DNA of 64,000 bases from Polaromonas sp. (GTDB lineage Bacteria; Pseudomonadota; Gammaproteobacteria; Burkholderiales; Burkholderiaceae_C). Below the pieces are notes generated by a model that was not told where the DNA came from, ran no database searches, and saw only the letters and a list, made by a program, of their open reading frames with translations. A program made the translations under genes and the position numbers. Numbering within the stretch: position 1 is the first letter of the stretch; every line of letters begins with the position of its first letter. Shown in pieces: positions 56,789-64,000 of the stretch. The stretch lies in assembly GCF_012927455.1 (NCBI RefSeq), contig NZ_JABBPE010000010.1, positions 1-64,000 on the forward strand. Direction: 5' to 3'.

Positions 56789-57725
56789 CAAAATCAAAAA
56801 AAACAATATCCTGAAAGGCCTGCCAGCCAATGCCCCTCTCGCATTCGGCTTCCTTCGCATTCGGACACTCCCGCTGCTACTTGCCTTCGCCGGCCTGCTG
56901 ACGCCCGCCCTGCCCCATGCCGCGGCCGAAGGCGCTCCACCGCTGATGCTGGCCAAGGTGTATCAAGTGGGCGTTCCGCTGGCGGACTATTGGGCTAGTG
57001 AAAAGCTCGACGGCGTGCGCGGCTACTGGGATGGCGAAAAGCTGTTGACCCGCGGTGGCGAGCGCGTTGCAGCACCCGATTGGTTCACGGCAGGTTGGCC
57101 CAAGGTGCCCATGGATGGCGAGCTGTGGGCAGGCCGTGGCCAATTTGCCAAGGCAGTTTCTACCGTGCGCCAGCAAACCCCCGATAACAAAGCGTGGCGT
57201 GCCATGCGTTTCATGGTGTTCGATTTGCCGGCGCAAGGCGGTCCGTTCAACGAACGAATTCCGGCATTGAACGGATTGGTCAGTCAGATTGATCAGCCTT
57301 GGGTGCAGACGGTGGCGCAGTTCAAGCTGGCGAATCACTCCGCACTGCAGAGCTTGCTGCTCAGAACCGTGAAGCAAGGCGGCGAAGGCCTGATGCTGCA
57401 CCGTGGCGCATCGCTTTACCGAGGCCAGCGCAGCGACGACCTGCTGAAGGTCAAAACCCACGAGGACTCGGAAGCCCGCGTGATCGCGCACATTGCGGGC
57501 AAAGGCAAGTATGCTGGCCAGATGGGCGCACTGCTGCTGGAAATGCCCGCAGTTGGCGGCAAGCCGGCGCAGCGTTTCAAGTTGGGCACGGGTTTTACGC
57601 AGGCGCAACGGCGAGACCCGCCGGCTGTGGGGATGCAGGTGACCTATCGGTTCAGGGGTTTAAACAGCAGCGGTATTCCGCGCTTTGCCAGCTTCATGCG
57701 GGTGTTTGACGACCAGCCCGGCTAA
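56781..57725 (+). CDS. ligE: ATP-dependent DNA ligase, periplasmic LigE type
   Basis: The 314-residue protein has a Lys-rich start and a hydrophobic stretch (LPLLLAFAGLLTPALPHAAAEG, about 30-50) that looks like a signal peptide. The nucleotidyltransferase motif I SEKLDGVRGYWDG (Lys about 75), motif III FMVFDLP, motif IV EGLMLHR and motif V LLKVK follow, then a short OB domain. LigE enzymes lack further domains and are proposed to act on DNA in the periplasm during uptake. The ATG lies within a repeat; a later start would shorten the signal peptide. Confidence 0.9.
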   Translation: MISKIKKNNILKGLPANAPLAFGFLRIRTLPLLLAFAGLLTPALPHAAAEGAPPLMLAKVYQVGVPLADYWASEKLDGVRGYWDGEKLLTRGGERVAAPDWFTAGWPKVPMDGELWAGRGQFAKAVSTVRQQTPDNKAWRAMRFMVFDLPAQGGPFNERIPALNGLVSQIDQPWVQTVAQFKLANHSALQSLLLRTVKQGGEGLMLHRGASLYRGQRSDDLLKVKTHEDSEARVIAHIAGKGKYAGQMGALLLEMPAVGGKPAQRFKLGTGFTQAQRRDPPAVGMQVTYRFRGLNSSGIPRFASFMRVFDDQPG

Positions 57726-57780
57726 AAATAGCGGCGCCGCCTGGCGTGACTTCCGCCAACTCATGCCGCCTTTCTTGCCG

Positions 57781-60069
57781 CTATTTCTTCACGCAGTCGG
57801 CGTAGTAACGCAGTTTTCCTTTGGCATCCGACTCCTCGACCAGCCCGTGAATATCCGTCTCAAAACCTGGGCACTGCGCGTTGAACTCGCGGGCAAACTT
57901 GAGGTAGTCGACAATTTTCTTGTTAAACACCTCCCCCGGGATGAGTAGCGGAATACCGGGCGGGTATGGCGTGACCAAGCCGACGGTGATGCGGCCTTCC
58001 AGACGGTCAATCTCGACCCGCTCCGTTGTGCGGTGAGCGATGTGAGCATAGGCGTCGCTGGGCGTCATAGCGGGCGCCAGGTCGCTCAGATAGACCTCGG
58101 TCGTCAAGCGCGCGATGTCGTACTTGGCGTACAGGGCGTGAATGTGCTGGCACAGGTCGGCCAACCCCATGCGCTCGTACTTGGGGAACTTCTGGCAGAA
58201 CTCGGGCAGGATGCGCCACATCGGCTGATTCTTGTCATAGTCGTCCTTGAACTGTTGCAGCGCTGTCAGCAACGTGTTCCAGCGCCCTTTGGTGATGCCG
58301 ATGGTGAACAGGATGAAAAAACTGTAGAGTCCGGTTTTTTCCACAATCACGCCGTGCTCGGCCAAAAACTTGGTCACGATGCTGGCTGGAATGCCGGTTT
58401 TGGCAAACTTGCCATTAAGGTCCAGACCGGGCGTGACGATGGTCGATTTGATTGGGTCCAGCATGTTGAAGCCGGTCGCCATCTGGCCAAAACCATGCCA
58501 GTTGTTGGCGCCGTTCTTCGCTGTCTTGGCACTGCGCGACTCGCCCTTGATGATCCAGTCCTGGGCCCGGCCAATGCCTTCGTCCACCAGTTTGTCCGGC
58601 CCCCAGACCTTGAACCACCAGTCAGCGCCATATTCTTCGTCGATCTTGCGCATGGCACGGCGAAAGTCCAGCGCCTCGGCAATGCTCTCCTCGACCAGCG
58701 CCGTGCCGCCGGGTGGCTCCATCATGGCGGCGGCCACGTCGCAGCTGGCAATGATGCTGTACTGCGGCGAGGTCGAGGTATGCATCAGGTAGGCCTCGTT
58801 AAAGAGGTGCCGGTCCAGTTTGATGTTTTGCGAGTCCTGCACCAGCACTTGGCTGGCCTGGCTGATGCCGGCCAGCAGCTTGTGAATCGACTGGGTGGCA
58901 TACACCACCGCATTTTTCGGCCGGGTGCGGTTTTTTCCCATGGAATGGTAGCAGCCATAAAACGGGTGAAACGCAGCGTGCGGCAGCCAGGCTTCATCAA
59001 AGTGCAGGTTGTCCACGTAGCCGTCGAGCATGCCCTTGATGGTTTCGGTGTTGTAGAGCACGCCATCGTAGGTCGACTGCGTGAGCGTCAGTACGCGCGG
59101 CTTGACCTTTTCCGGGTCGACATTTTTGAGCAGCGGATTGGCCTTGATCTTGGCCTTGATGGCTTCGGGCTCGAACTCGCTTTGCGGAATCGGTCCGATG
59201 ATGCCGAAATGGTTGCGTGTGGGCTTCAAAAATACCGGAATCGCCCCCGTCATGATGATGGCGTGCAGGATGGATTTGTGGCAGTTGCGATCAACCACCA
59301 CCACATCGCCGGGTGCCACTGTGTAATGCCAGACGATCTTGTTGCTGGTTGACGTGCCGTTGGTCACGAAGAAGCAATGGTCGGCATTGAAAATGCGCGC
59401 GGCATTGCGCTCGGACGCGGCCACCGGGCCGGTGTGGTCGAGCAGTTGACCCAACTCTTCCACCGCGTTGCAGACGTCGGCACGCAGCATGTTCTCGCCA
59501 AAAAACTGGTGAAACATCTGCCCGACCGGGCTTTTCAGGAAGGCCACGCCACCTGAATGGCCCGGGCAATGCCATGAATAGGAGCCGTCTTCGGCGTAGT
59601 CCAGCAAGGCCTTGAAAAACGGCGGCTGAACGCCTTCCAGGTAGCTCTTGGCTTCACGGATGATGTGGCGCGCCACGAACTCGGGGGTGTCTTCAAACAT
59701 GTGAATGAAGCCGTGCAGTTCGCGCAGGATGTCGTTCGGAATATGGCGCGAAGTTTTGGTCTCGCCATACACATAAATCGGTACATCCAGATTCTTGCGG
59801 CGCACCTCTTCAATGAAATTGCGCAGGTTCAAAACGGCCGGATCGAGGTCAGGCCCGGGGGTGAACTCCTCGTCGTCAATCGACAGGATAAAGGCGCTGG
59901 CGCGGCTTTGCTGCTGCGCAAACTGAGACAGGTCGCCGTAGCTGGTGACGCCCAGCACCTCAAAGCCTTCGCTTTCAATGGCCTGTGCCAGCGCGCGAAT
60001 ACCGAGGCCGGAGGTGTTTTCGGAGCGGAAATCTTCGTCAATGATGACAATCGGGAAACGGAATTTCAT
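57781..60069 (-). CDS. arginine/lysine/ornithine decarboxylase (class I, Orn/Lys/Arg family)
   Basis: A PLP enzyme that decarboxylates a basic amino acid, giving a polyamine precursor or acid resistance. The 762-residue protein has the N-terminal wing domain (IVIIDEDFRSENTSGLGIRALAQAIE), PLP-binding FFVTNGTSTSNKIVWH, the Schiff-base Lys in VYATQSIHKLLAGISQASQV, and the C-terminal domain with PYPPGIPLLIPGE. This length matches biodegradative ADC/LDC/ODC. The substrate cannot be settled from the motifs I can see. It is convergent with ligE. Confidence 0.93.
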   Translation of the reverse strand: MKFRFPIVIIDEDFRSENTSGLGIRALAQAIESEGFEVLGVTSYGDLSQFAQQQSRASAFILSIDDEEFTPGPDLDPAVLNLRNFIEEVRRKNLDVPIYVYGETKTSRHIPNDILRELHGFIHMFEDTPEFVARHIIREAKSYLEGVQPPFFKALLDYAEDGSYSWHCPGHSGGVAFLKSPVGQMFHQFFGENMLRADVCNAVEELGQLLDHTGPVAASERNAARIFNADHCFFVTNGTSTSNKIVWHYTVAPGDVVVVDRNCHKSILHAIIMTGAIPVFLKPTRNHFGIIGPIPQSEFEPEAIKAKIKANPLLKNVDPEKVKPRVLTLTQSTYDGVLYNTETIKGMLDGYVDNLHFDEAWLPHAAFHPFYGCYHSMGKNRTRPKNAVVYATQSIHKLLAGISQASQVLVQDSQNIKLDRHLFNEAYLMHTSTSPQYSIIASCDVAAAMMEPPGGTALVEESIAEALDFRRAMRKIDEEYGADWWFKVWGPDKLVDEGIGRAQDWIIKGESRSAKTAKNGANNWHGFGQMATGFNMLDPIKSTIVTPGLDLNGKFAKTGIPASIVTKFLAEHGVIVEKTGLYSFFILFTIGITKGRWNTLLTALQQFKDDYDKNQPMWRILPEFCQKFPKYERMGLADLCQHIHALYAKYDIARLTTEVYLSDLAPAMTPSDAYAHIAHRTTERVEIDRLEGRITVGLVTPYPPGIPLLIPGEVFNKKIVDYLKFAREFNAQCPGFETDIHGLVEESDAKGKLRYYADCVKK

Positions 60070-60303
60070 GGCGTGAGGGATTGTGTTGGCGTACTTTGTG
60101 GTACGGGCAGTTCATGGGCGCCCTGAACCTGTCGGAGGGCAAGAGGAACGCTCGATGGGCATAGACAGGTTGAGCCCGAACGGTTTGATGTGACACACGG
60201 CAAGGTGTCGAGACTGCGCAGTGTAAGGAAATATTGTGTCTATGCGTTTGCGGGGGTCTGTATGCCTCAAAATGTAGCGCATCACAAGTCAACAGGAAAA
60301 AAC
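60070..60303. other. intergenic region with inverted repeat
   Basis: The divergent gap between the decarboxylase and nfeD. It holds a second copy of the GACAGG-type inverted repeat (60113-60183: CCTGAACCTGTC ... GACAGGTTGAGCCCGAACGG). Promoters for both genes should lie here, but I see no clear boxes. Confidence 0.5.
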
Positions 60304-60732
60304 ATGAGTGAATCAACCATATGGTGGCTCCTGGCGGGTGCTGCGGTTGCGATTGAACTGGTCACAGGAACCTTTTACCTGCTGATGCTCACCGTTGGGC
60401 TGGTTGCAGGCGCGGTAGCCGCTCACCTCGGCTTTGGCATGATAGGCCAGATGGGAATTGCAGCCGCCGTTGGCGGCGGCGCGGTAGCCGTATGGCACTG
60501 GTATCGCAGCAAAAGCCCATCACCATTGCCGGCCAATGCCAACCGGGATGTCAACCTTGATATCGGCGAGCCGGTCCACGTTGCGCAGTGGAATGCGGAC
60601 GGCACCACCACGGTGAAATTTCGCGGCGCCAACTGGACCGCCATCGCTGCAAGCCAGGCTGAGTTGGCGGGCCCCGGCAGCTTTCGCATCAAGGAAATGC
60701 TGGGCAACCGGCTGGTGATTGAAAAGCTGTAG
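60304..60732 (+). CDS. NfeD family protein
   Basis: A 142-residue inner-membrane protein from ATG 60304. Two or three transmembrane helices (about 5-65: WWLLAGAAVAIELVTGTFYLLML, GAVAAHLGFGM) precede a C-terminal OB fold (NLDIGEPVHVAQWNADGTTTVKFRGANWTA). NfeD proteins of this short form pair with stomatin/SPFH proteins in membrane microdomains; the SPFH gene follows 96 bp downstream on the same strand, supporting the assignment. Confidence 0.92.
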   Translation: MSESTIWWLLAGAAVAIELVTGTFYLLMLTVGLVAGAVAAHLGFGMIGQMGIAAAVGGGAVAVWHWYRSKSPSPLPANANRDVNLDIGEPVHVAQWNADGTTTVKFRGANWTAIAASQAELAGPGSFRIKEMLGNRLVIEKL

Positions 60733-60828
60733 GCTGCGTGCGGCGTTCACACACAAATTTGACGGCGATTGTGACTGGATCATCCGGTCCGGCGCAGGCA
60801 CACCCTGTTCTAAATTAACGGAGAATTT

Positions 60829-61740
60829 ATGGAAATAGCACTGGTCATCCTGCTCGTGGTTGGCATTTTTATTGTGCGCAGCATCAAGGTGGTGCCGCAG
60901 CAAAACGCCTGGGTGATCGAGCGTTTGGGGAAATACCATGGCAGCCTCACGCCGGGTCTGAATTTTCTGGTGCCCTTTATCGACAGGGTGGCCTACAAGC
61001 ACAGCCTCAAGGAGATCCCGCTCGACGTGCCCAGCCAGGTGTGCATTACGCGCGACAACACTCAGTTGCAGGTCGACGGCATCCTGTATTTTCAGGTGAC
61101 CGACCCGATGCGGGCTAGCTACGGCTCATCGAACTACATTGTGGCGGTCACGCAGTTGGCCCAGACCTCGCTGCGCTCGGTCATCGGCAAGCTGGAGCTC
61201 GATAAAACCTTTGAAGAGCGCGACATCATCAATGCGCAAGTCGTTGCAGCGATCGACGAAGCGGCCTTGAACTGGGGGGTGAAAGTGCTGCGCTACGAGA
61301 TCAAGGATCTAACCCCGCCCAAGGAAATCTTGCATGCGATGCAGTCGCAAATCACCGCCGAACGCGAAAAGCGCGCGCTAATTGCAGCCTCCGAGGGGCG
61401 AAAGCAGGAACAAATCAACATCGCCACCGGCGAACGCGAAGCTTTTATCGCCCGCTCCGAAGGTGAAAAACAGGCCGCCATCAACAACGCTCAAGGTGAA
61501 GCTTCGGCCATCACCGCGGTTGCAGAAGCCAATGCAAAGGCCATTGAAGTAGTCGCTGCAGCGATTCGGCAACCGGGCGGCGAGCAGGCCGTGCAACTCA
61601 AGGTGGCAGAAAAGGCCGTTGAAGCCTATTCACGGGTGGCCAGCGACGCAACCACCACGCTTATCGTGCCGAGCAACATGACGGAAGTGTCGACATTGAT
61701 TGCGTCAGCCATGAAAATGGTGCAATCCAGCAAAGCTTGA
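60829..61740 (+). CDS. qmcA: SPFH/band 7 (stomatin-like) membrane protein
   Basis: The 303-residue protein has one N-terminal membrane helix (ALVILLVVGIFIVRSI), the band 7 domain (VIERLGKYHGSLTPGLNFLVPFIDRVAYKHSLKEIPLDVPSQ) and a coiled-coil region rich in Ala/Glu/Gln (ITAEREKRALIAASEGRKQEQI). These proteins oligomerise in the membrane and are linked to protein quality control. It is paired with nfeD upstream. Confidence 0.94.
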   Translation: MEIALVILLVVGIFIVRSIKVVPQQNAWVIERLGKYHGSLTPGLNFLVPFIDRVAYKHSLKEIPLDVPSQVCITRDNTQLQVDGILYFQVTDPMRASYGSSNYIVAVTQLAQTSLRSVIGKLELDKTFEERDIINAQVVAAIDEAALNWGVKVLRYEIKDLTPPKEILHAMQSQITAEREKRALIAASEGRKQEQINIATGEREAFIARSEGEKQAAINNAQGEASAITAVAEANAKAIEVVAAAIRQPGGEQAVQLKVAEKAVEAYSRVASDATTTLIVPSNMTEVSTLIASAMKMVQSSKA

Positions 61741-61798
61741 CCGTTACCCTTATGCTTATCCTTACCGCTATCTCTTAGCTTAGGAAAAAGGCAAAGCC

Positions 61799-62173
61799 AT
61801 GAACCCCAAAAATGTTCTGGGTACCGACTTGCTACCCTGCTCTTACGATCCTCTTACCGGTTATTTCCGCGACGGCTGCTGCAACACCGACGAGTCAGAC
61901 ATGGGCTCCCACTTGGTGTGCGTGCGTGTAACCAAGGAGTTTTTGGCATTCTCCGGCGCCTGCGGAAATGACCTCGTCACACCACAGCCCCAGTACAGAT
62001 TTGCCGGCCTCAAGCCGGGCGACCGCTGGTGCCTTTGCGCCAATCGCTGGCGGGAAGCGCTGGAGTCCGGCGTTGCCCCGCCTGTAGTTCTGGAAGCCAC
62101 CCACCACAAAGCCCTGGAATTCGTACTCATGGCACAACTGCAAAAGCACCGGTTTCAGGGCGCCTTGCAGTAG
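61799..62173 (+). CDS. DUF2237 family protein
   Basis: A 124-residue protein beginning MNPKNVLGTDLLPCSYDPLTGYFRDGCC, with DMGSHLVCVRVTKEFLAFS and GLKPGDRWCLCANRW, and ending VVLEATHHKALEFV. This is the DUF2237 pattern (GCxxTGFxRDGxC, GDxWCLCxxRW). The several conserved Cys and His residues suggest metal binding. The function is unknown. It has no visible operon partner. Confidence 0.9.
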   Translation: MNPKNVLGTDLLPCSYDPLTGYFRDGCCNTDESDMGSHLVCVRVTKEFLAFSGACGNDLVTPQPQYRFAGLKPGDRWCLCANRWREALESGVAPPVVLEATHHKALEFVLMAQLQKHRFQGALQ

Positions 62174-62251
62174 CGACCTGTTCTTCAAGCTCATTGCCAA
62201 GCGCTATTCCCCCGATGCGGCTTCTGGCACTGCTACAATATAAAGCTACGC

Positions 62252-62341
62252 GGAAGGGTGGATGAGCGGTTTAAGTCACACGCCTGGAAAGCGTGCGTGG
62301 GGTTATTCCCACCGCGGGTTCGAATCCCGCCTCTTCCGCCA
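62252..62341 (+). tRNA. tRNA-Ser (anticodon GGA)
   Basis: A class II tRNA of 90 nt. The acceptor stem GGAAGGG pairs with CTCTTCC, the anticodon loop in GCCTGGAAAGC has GGA, a long variable arm (GTGGGGTTATTCCCAC) follows, the T-loop is GGTTCGAATCC and CCA is encoded (62339-62341). It decodes UCC and UCU. TACAATATAAA lies 12 bp upstream as a likely -10. Confidence 0.97.
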
Positions 62342-62351
62342 GTAATTGATA

Positions 62352-62380
62352 AAAGCCCATGTAAATCATGGGCTTTTTTT
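62352..62380 (+). terminator. terminator after tRNA-Ser
   Basis: AAAGCCCATG / CATGGGCTTT form a perfect 10-bp stem with a 5-base loop, followed by seven T residues, 10 bases past the tRNA. Confidence 0.9.
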
Positions 62381-62703
62381 CGCCTTTACGTTTCGACTAT
62401 CAAAGCGACTATCAAATAGAAAAAAGCAAAGTTCGCTCCTTGGGTCGGATCAGCGATGGCATGACTTGGACATCCGGGGATGGGTATTTAAAGTCTCTCG
62501 TGTGCAGTCGTTTTTTTCGACGCATCATTGCTGAGTTAGGCAGATGCCCGACTGCTTGATCCATACCGGTCACTGAAGCCAGTAGGTTGTCGGTCGGCAA
62601 TGTAGCGACGAATTCAATTGCCGCTGCACCCACCCCTACTTGGCAGCCAACTGGTCGTCGTTCTCCAGGGAGACTGGCATTGCTTACTGGAGCGGGGGAT
62701 AGG
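62381..62703. other. non-coding remnant between tRNA-Ser and IS21 element
   Basis: No supported gene. It begins with a direct repeat CGACTATCAAA-G-CGACTATCAAA (about 62395-62417), reminiscent of DNA next to integration sites at tRNA genes, but no integrase is visible. The rest looks like degraded sequence with short open frames only. Confidence 0.45.
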
Positions 62704-64000
62704 TGTTGCCGCCAACCGAAAACTGACCATCTGAACGGATAAGTGCCAATCCAAAACTGACCAGGGTGTTCCACTGACCTGCTGAATATTTCAGCAGGTA
62801 CTTAAAAGGTGATCACCATGGAAATGATAGGCAAGGTCAGGCGCATGAAGCTGCGCGACAAACTCTCCCACAGCGCAATCGCGAAGGCCACCGGACTGTC
62901 GCGCACCACGGTCAAGAAGTGGCTCAAAGCCTCTGGCGACAAGGCCCCCAAGTACGTCAGAGAAAGTGTTGAAGGCAAGCTCACCGCTTTTGAAGAAACA
63001 TTGGACCAGTCCCTCAGCGCCGACGCCCATCGACCCAAACACGGCAGGCGCACGGGGCGCGCGTTGTTCAAGCAAATTCAGGCCCAGGGCTACCGGGGTG
63101 GCTACAGCATAGTGACCAACTTCATCCGCGCGTGGCGCGAGAAGACAGGTAAATCACCCAGCAAAGCCTTTGTCCCTCTGAGTTTCGAGTTGGGTGAGGC
63201 GTTCCAGTTCGACTGGAGCGATGAAGGCTTGGTGGTGGGCGGCATCTTCTACAAGGTGCAGGTCTCGCATTTGAAGCTGTGCGCGAGTCGGGCATTCTGG
63301 CTGGTGGCCTACCCCAGCCAGGGCCATGAAATGCTGTTTGATGCCCACACCCGATCCTTCCAGGCGTTGGGTGGTGTCACGCGCCGTGGCATCTACGACA
63401 ACATGAAGACGGCGGTGGACAAGGTGAAGAAGGGCAAGGGGCGCATCGTCAACGCCCGCTTTGCGGCGATGTGCAGTCATTACTTGTTTGATCCGGATTT
63501 CTGCAACGTCGCTTCCGGTTGGGAGAAAGGCGTCGTAGAGAAGAACGTGCAAGACAGTCGTCGCCGCATCTGGATTGAAGCGGGAACCCGGCGCTTTGGC
63601 ACTTTCATTGAGCTCAATGCCTGGTTGGGTGAGCGATGCCGTTCCTTGTGGGCTGACACCGCGCACCCGGTCCACAAGCAGTTCACCGTGGCCGAAATGC
63701 TGGAGTTGGAAAGGCCGCATTTGATGAACATGCCCGTACCCTTTGATGGCTACGTCGAGAAGTCTGCCAGGGTAAGTAGCACCTGCTTGGTAGCGGTGGC
63801 GCGCAACCGATACTCCGTGCCTTGCGAATGGGCGGGGCACATGGTGAGCACCCGGCTGTATCCCACCTGTGTTGCGGTAGCTGCGGACGACACCATCGTG
63901 ACCAGTCATTCCAGGATGACGGGATCCGGTCAAACCAACTACGACTGGCAGCACTACATCGACCTGGTGCAAAGAAAGCCGGGGGCCTTGCGAAACGGTG
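62704..64000 (+). mobile_element. IS21-family insertion sequence, left part (runs off window)
   Basis: The element starts near TGTTGCCGCCAACCG (62704). Two direct repeats AAAACTGACCA (about 62719 and 62753) lie between this end and the transposase gene, as expected for IS21-type TnpA-binding repeats. The istA gene follows and runs out of the window; istB and the right end are not visible. Confidence 0.85.
62818..64000 (+). CDS. istA: IS21-family transposase IstA (partial)
   Basis: The frame opens at ATG 62818 and stays open for 394 codons to the window end, so the gene is cut by the edge, not by a stop. It has an N-terminal HTH (HSAIAKATGLSRTTVKKWL) and the DDE transposase core with FQFDWSDEGLVVGG, GIYDNMKTAVDKVK and KGVVEKNVQDSRRRIW, supplying the Asp, Asp and Glu residues. 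It would work with the helper ATPase IstB. No damage is seen in the visible part. Confidence 0.93.
   Translation, partial: MEMIGKVRRMKLRDKLSHSAIAKATGLSRTTVKKWLKASGDKAPKYVRESVEGKLTAFEETLDQSLSADAHRPKHGRRTGRALFKQIQAQGYRGGYSIVTNFIRAWREKTGKSPSKAFVPLSFELGEAFQFDWSDEGLVVGGIFYKVQVSHLKLCASRAFWLVAYPSQGHEMLFDAHTRSFQALGGVTRRGIYDNMKTAVDKVKKGKGRIVNARFAAMCSHYLFDPDFCNVASGWEKGVVEKNVQDSRRRIWIEAGTRRFGTFIELNAWLGERCRSLWADTAHPVHKQFTVAEMLELERPHLMNMPVPFDGYVEKSARVSSTCLVAVARNRYSVPCEWAGHMVSTRLYPTCVAVAADDTIVTSHSRMTGSGQTNYDWQHYIDLVQRKPGALRNG

Noticed and set aside
58033-59352. 439-codon plus-strand frame antisense to the decarboxylase gene
   Set aside because: Same reason: it lies wholly within a well-supported PLP decarboxylase gene and has no recognisable domain.

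Overview
The window is chromosomal DNA from a high-GC betaproteobacterium, most likely Burkholderiales, family Comamonadaceae (Polaromonas/Rhodoferax-like). I infer this from the protein families, from two dispersed repeat families that I associate with that group, and from the gene orders ilvBHC-pssA-leuA, rimP-nusA-infB-rbfA-truB and guaBA. No species can be fixed from the sequence alone.

Layout. 1-420: an IS3-family end inserted in an IS30-family transposase gene. 791-1436: a small unknown gene and tRNA-Asn. 1740-5356: aat-bpt (N-end-rule aminoacyl transferases), an IclR regulator and the endopeptidase pbpG. 5561-13711 (minus strand): a branched-chain amino acid block ilvB-ilvH-ilvC-pssA, a leucine-rich leader peptide with terminator, and two different leuA genes. 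13915-17415: an ECF sigma locus (sigma, DUF3619, DUF3106, RDD), then dgkA and a LOG-family gene. 17416-19635: a decayed stretch with penicillin-amidase, IS630 and aldehyde-dehydrogenase remnants around an intact cyclase-FHA gene. 19971-23788: a small unknown gene, ldcA, a natural TadA-haloalkane-dehalogenase fusion, a small membrane protein and paiB. 23866-29884: an accessory catabolic block (epoxide-hydrolase-like protein, FAD monooxygenase, VOC protein, GST remnant, cupin, ABM monooxygenase) with a frameshifted winged-helix/TPR regulator.

30033-35565: guaA and guaB separated by three GC-rich repeat units, then a DUF4124 protein, rnfH, ratA and smpB. 35595-37551: a second ECF operon (promoter, lipoprotein, sigma, anti-sigma). 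37573-39599: a 3-hydroxyisobutyryl-CoA hydrolase-like gene coupled to an EamA exporter. 39725-48363: typA, truB, rbfA, infB, nusA and rimP, with a terminator in the rimP leader. 48539-55402: apbE and the yejABEF peptide importer. 55513-62173: fabI, periplasmic ligE, an Orn/Lys/Arg decarboxylase, nfeD, qmcA and a DUF2237 protein. 62252 to the end: tRNA-Ser, a non-coding remnant, and the left end of an IS21-family element running off the window.

Most genes are housekeeping. The unusual content is regulatory or structural: a leuA attenuator whose leader uses rare Leu codons, a palindromic repeat family that has entered at least four genes in frame, the TadA-dehalogenase fusion, and the lipoprotein ECF operon with a visible promoter.
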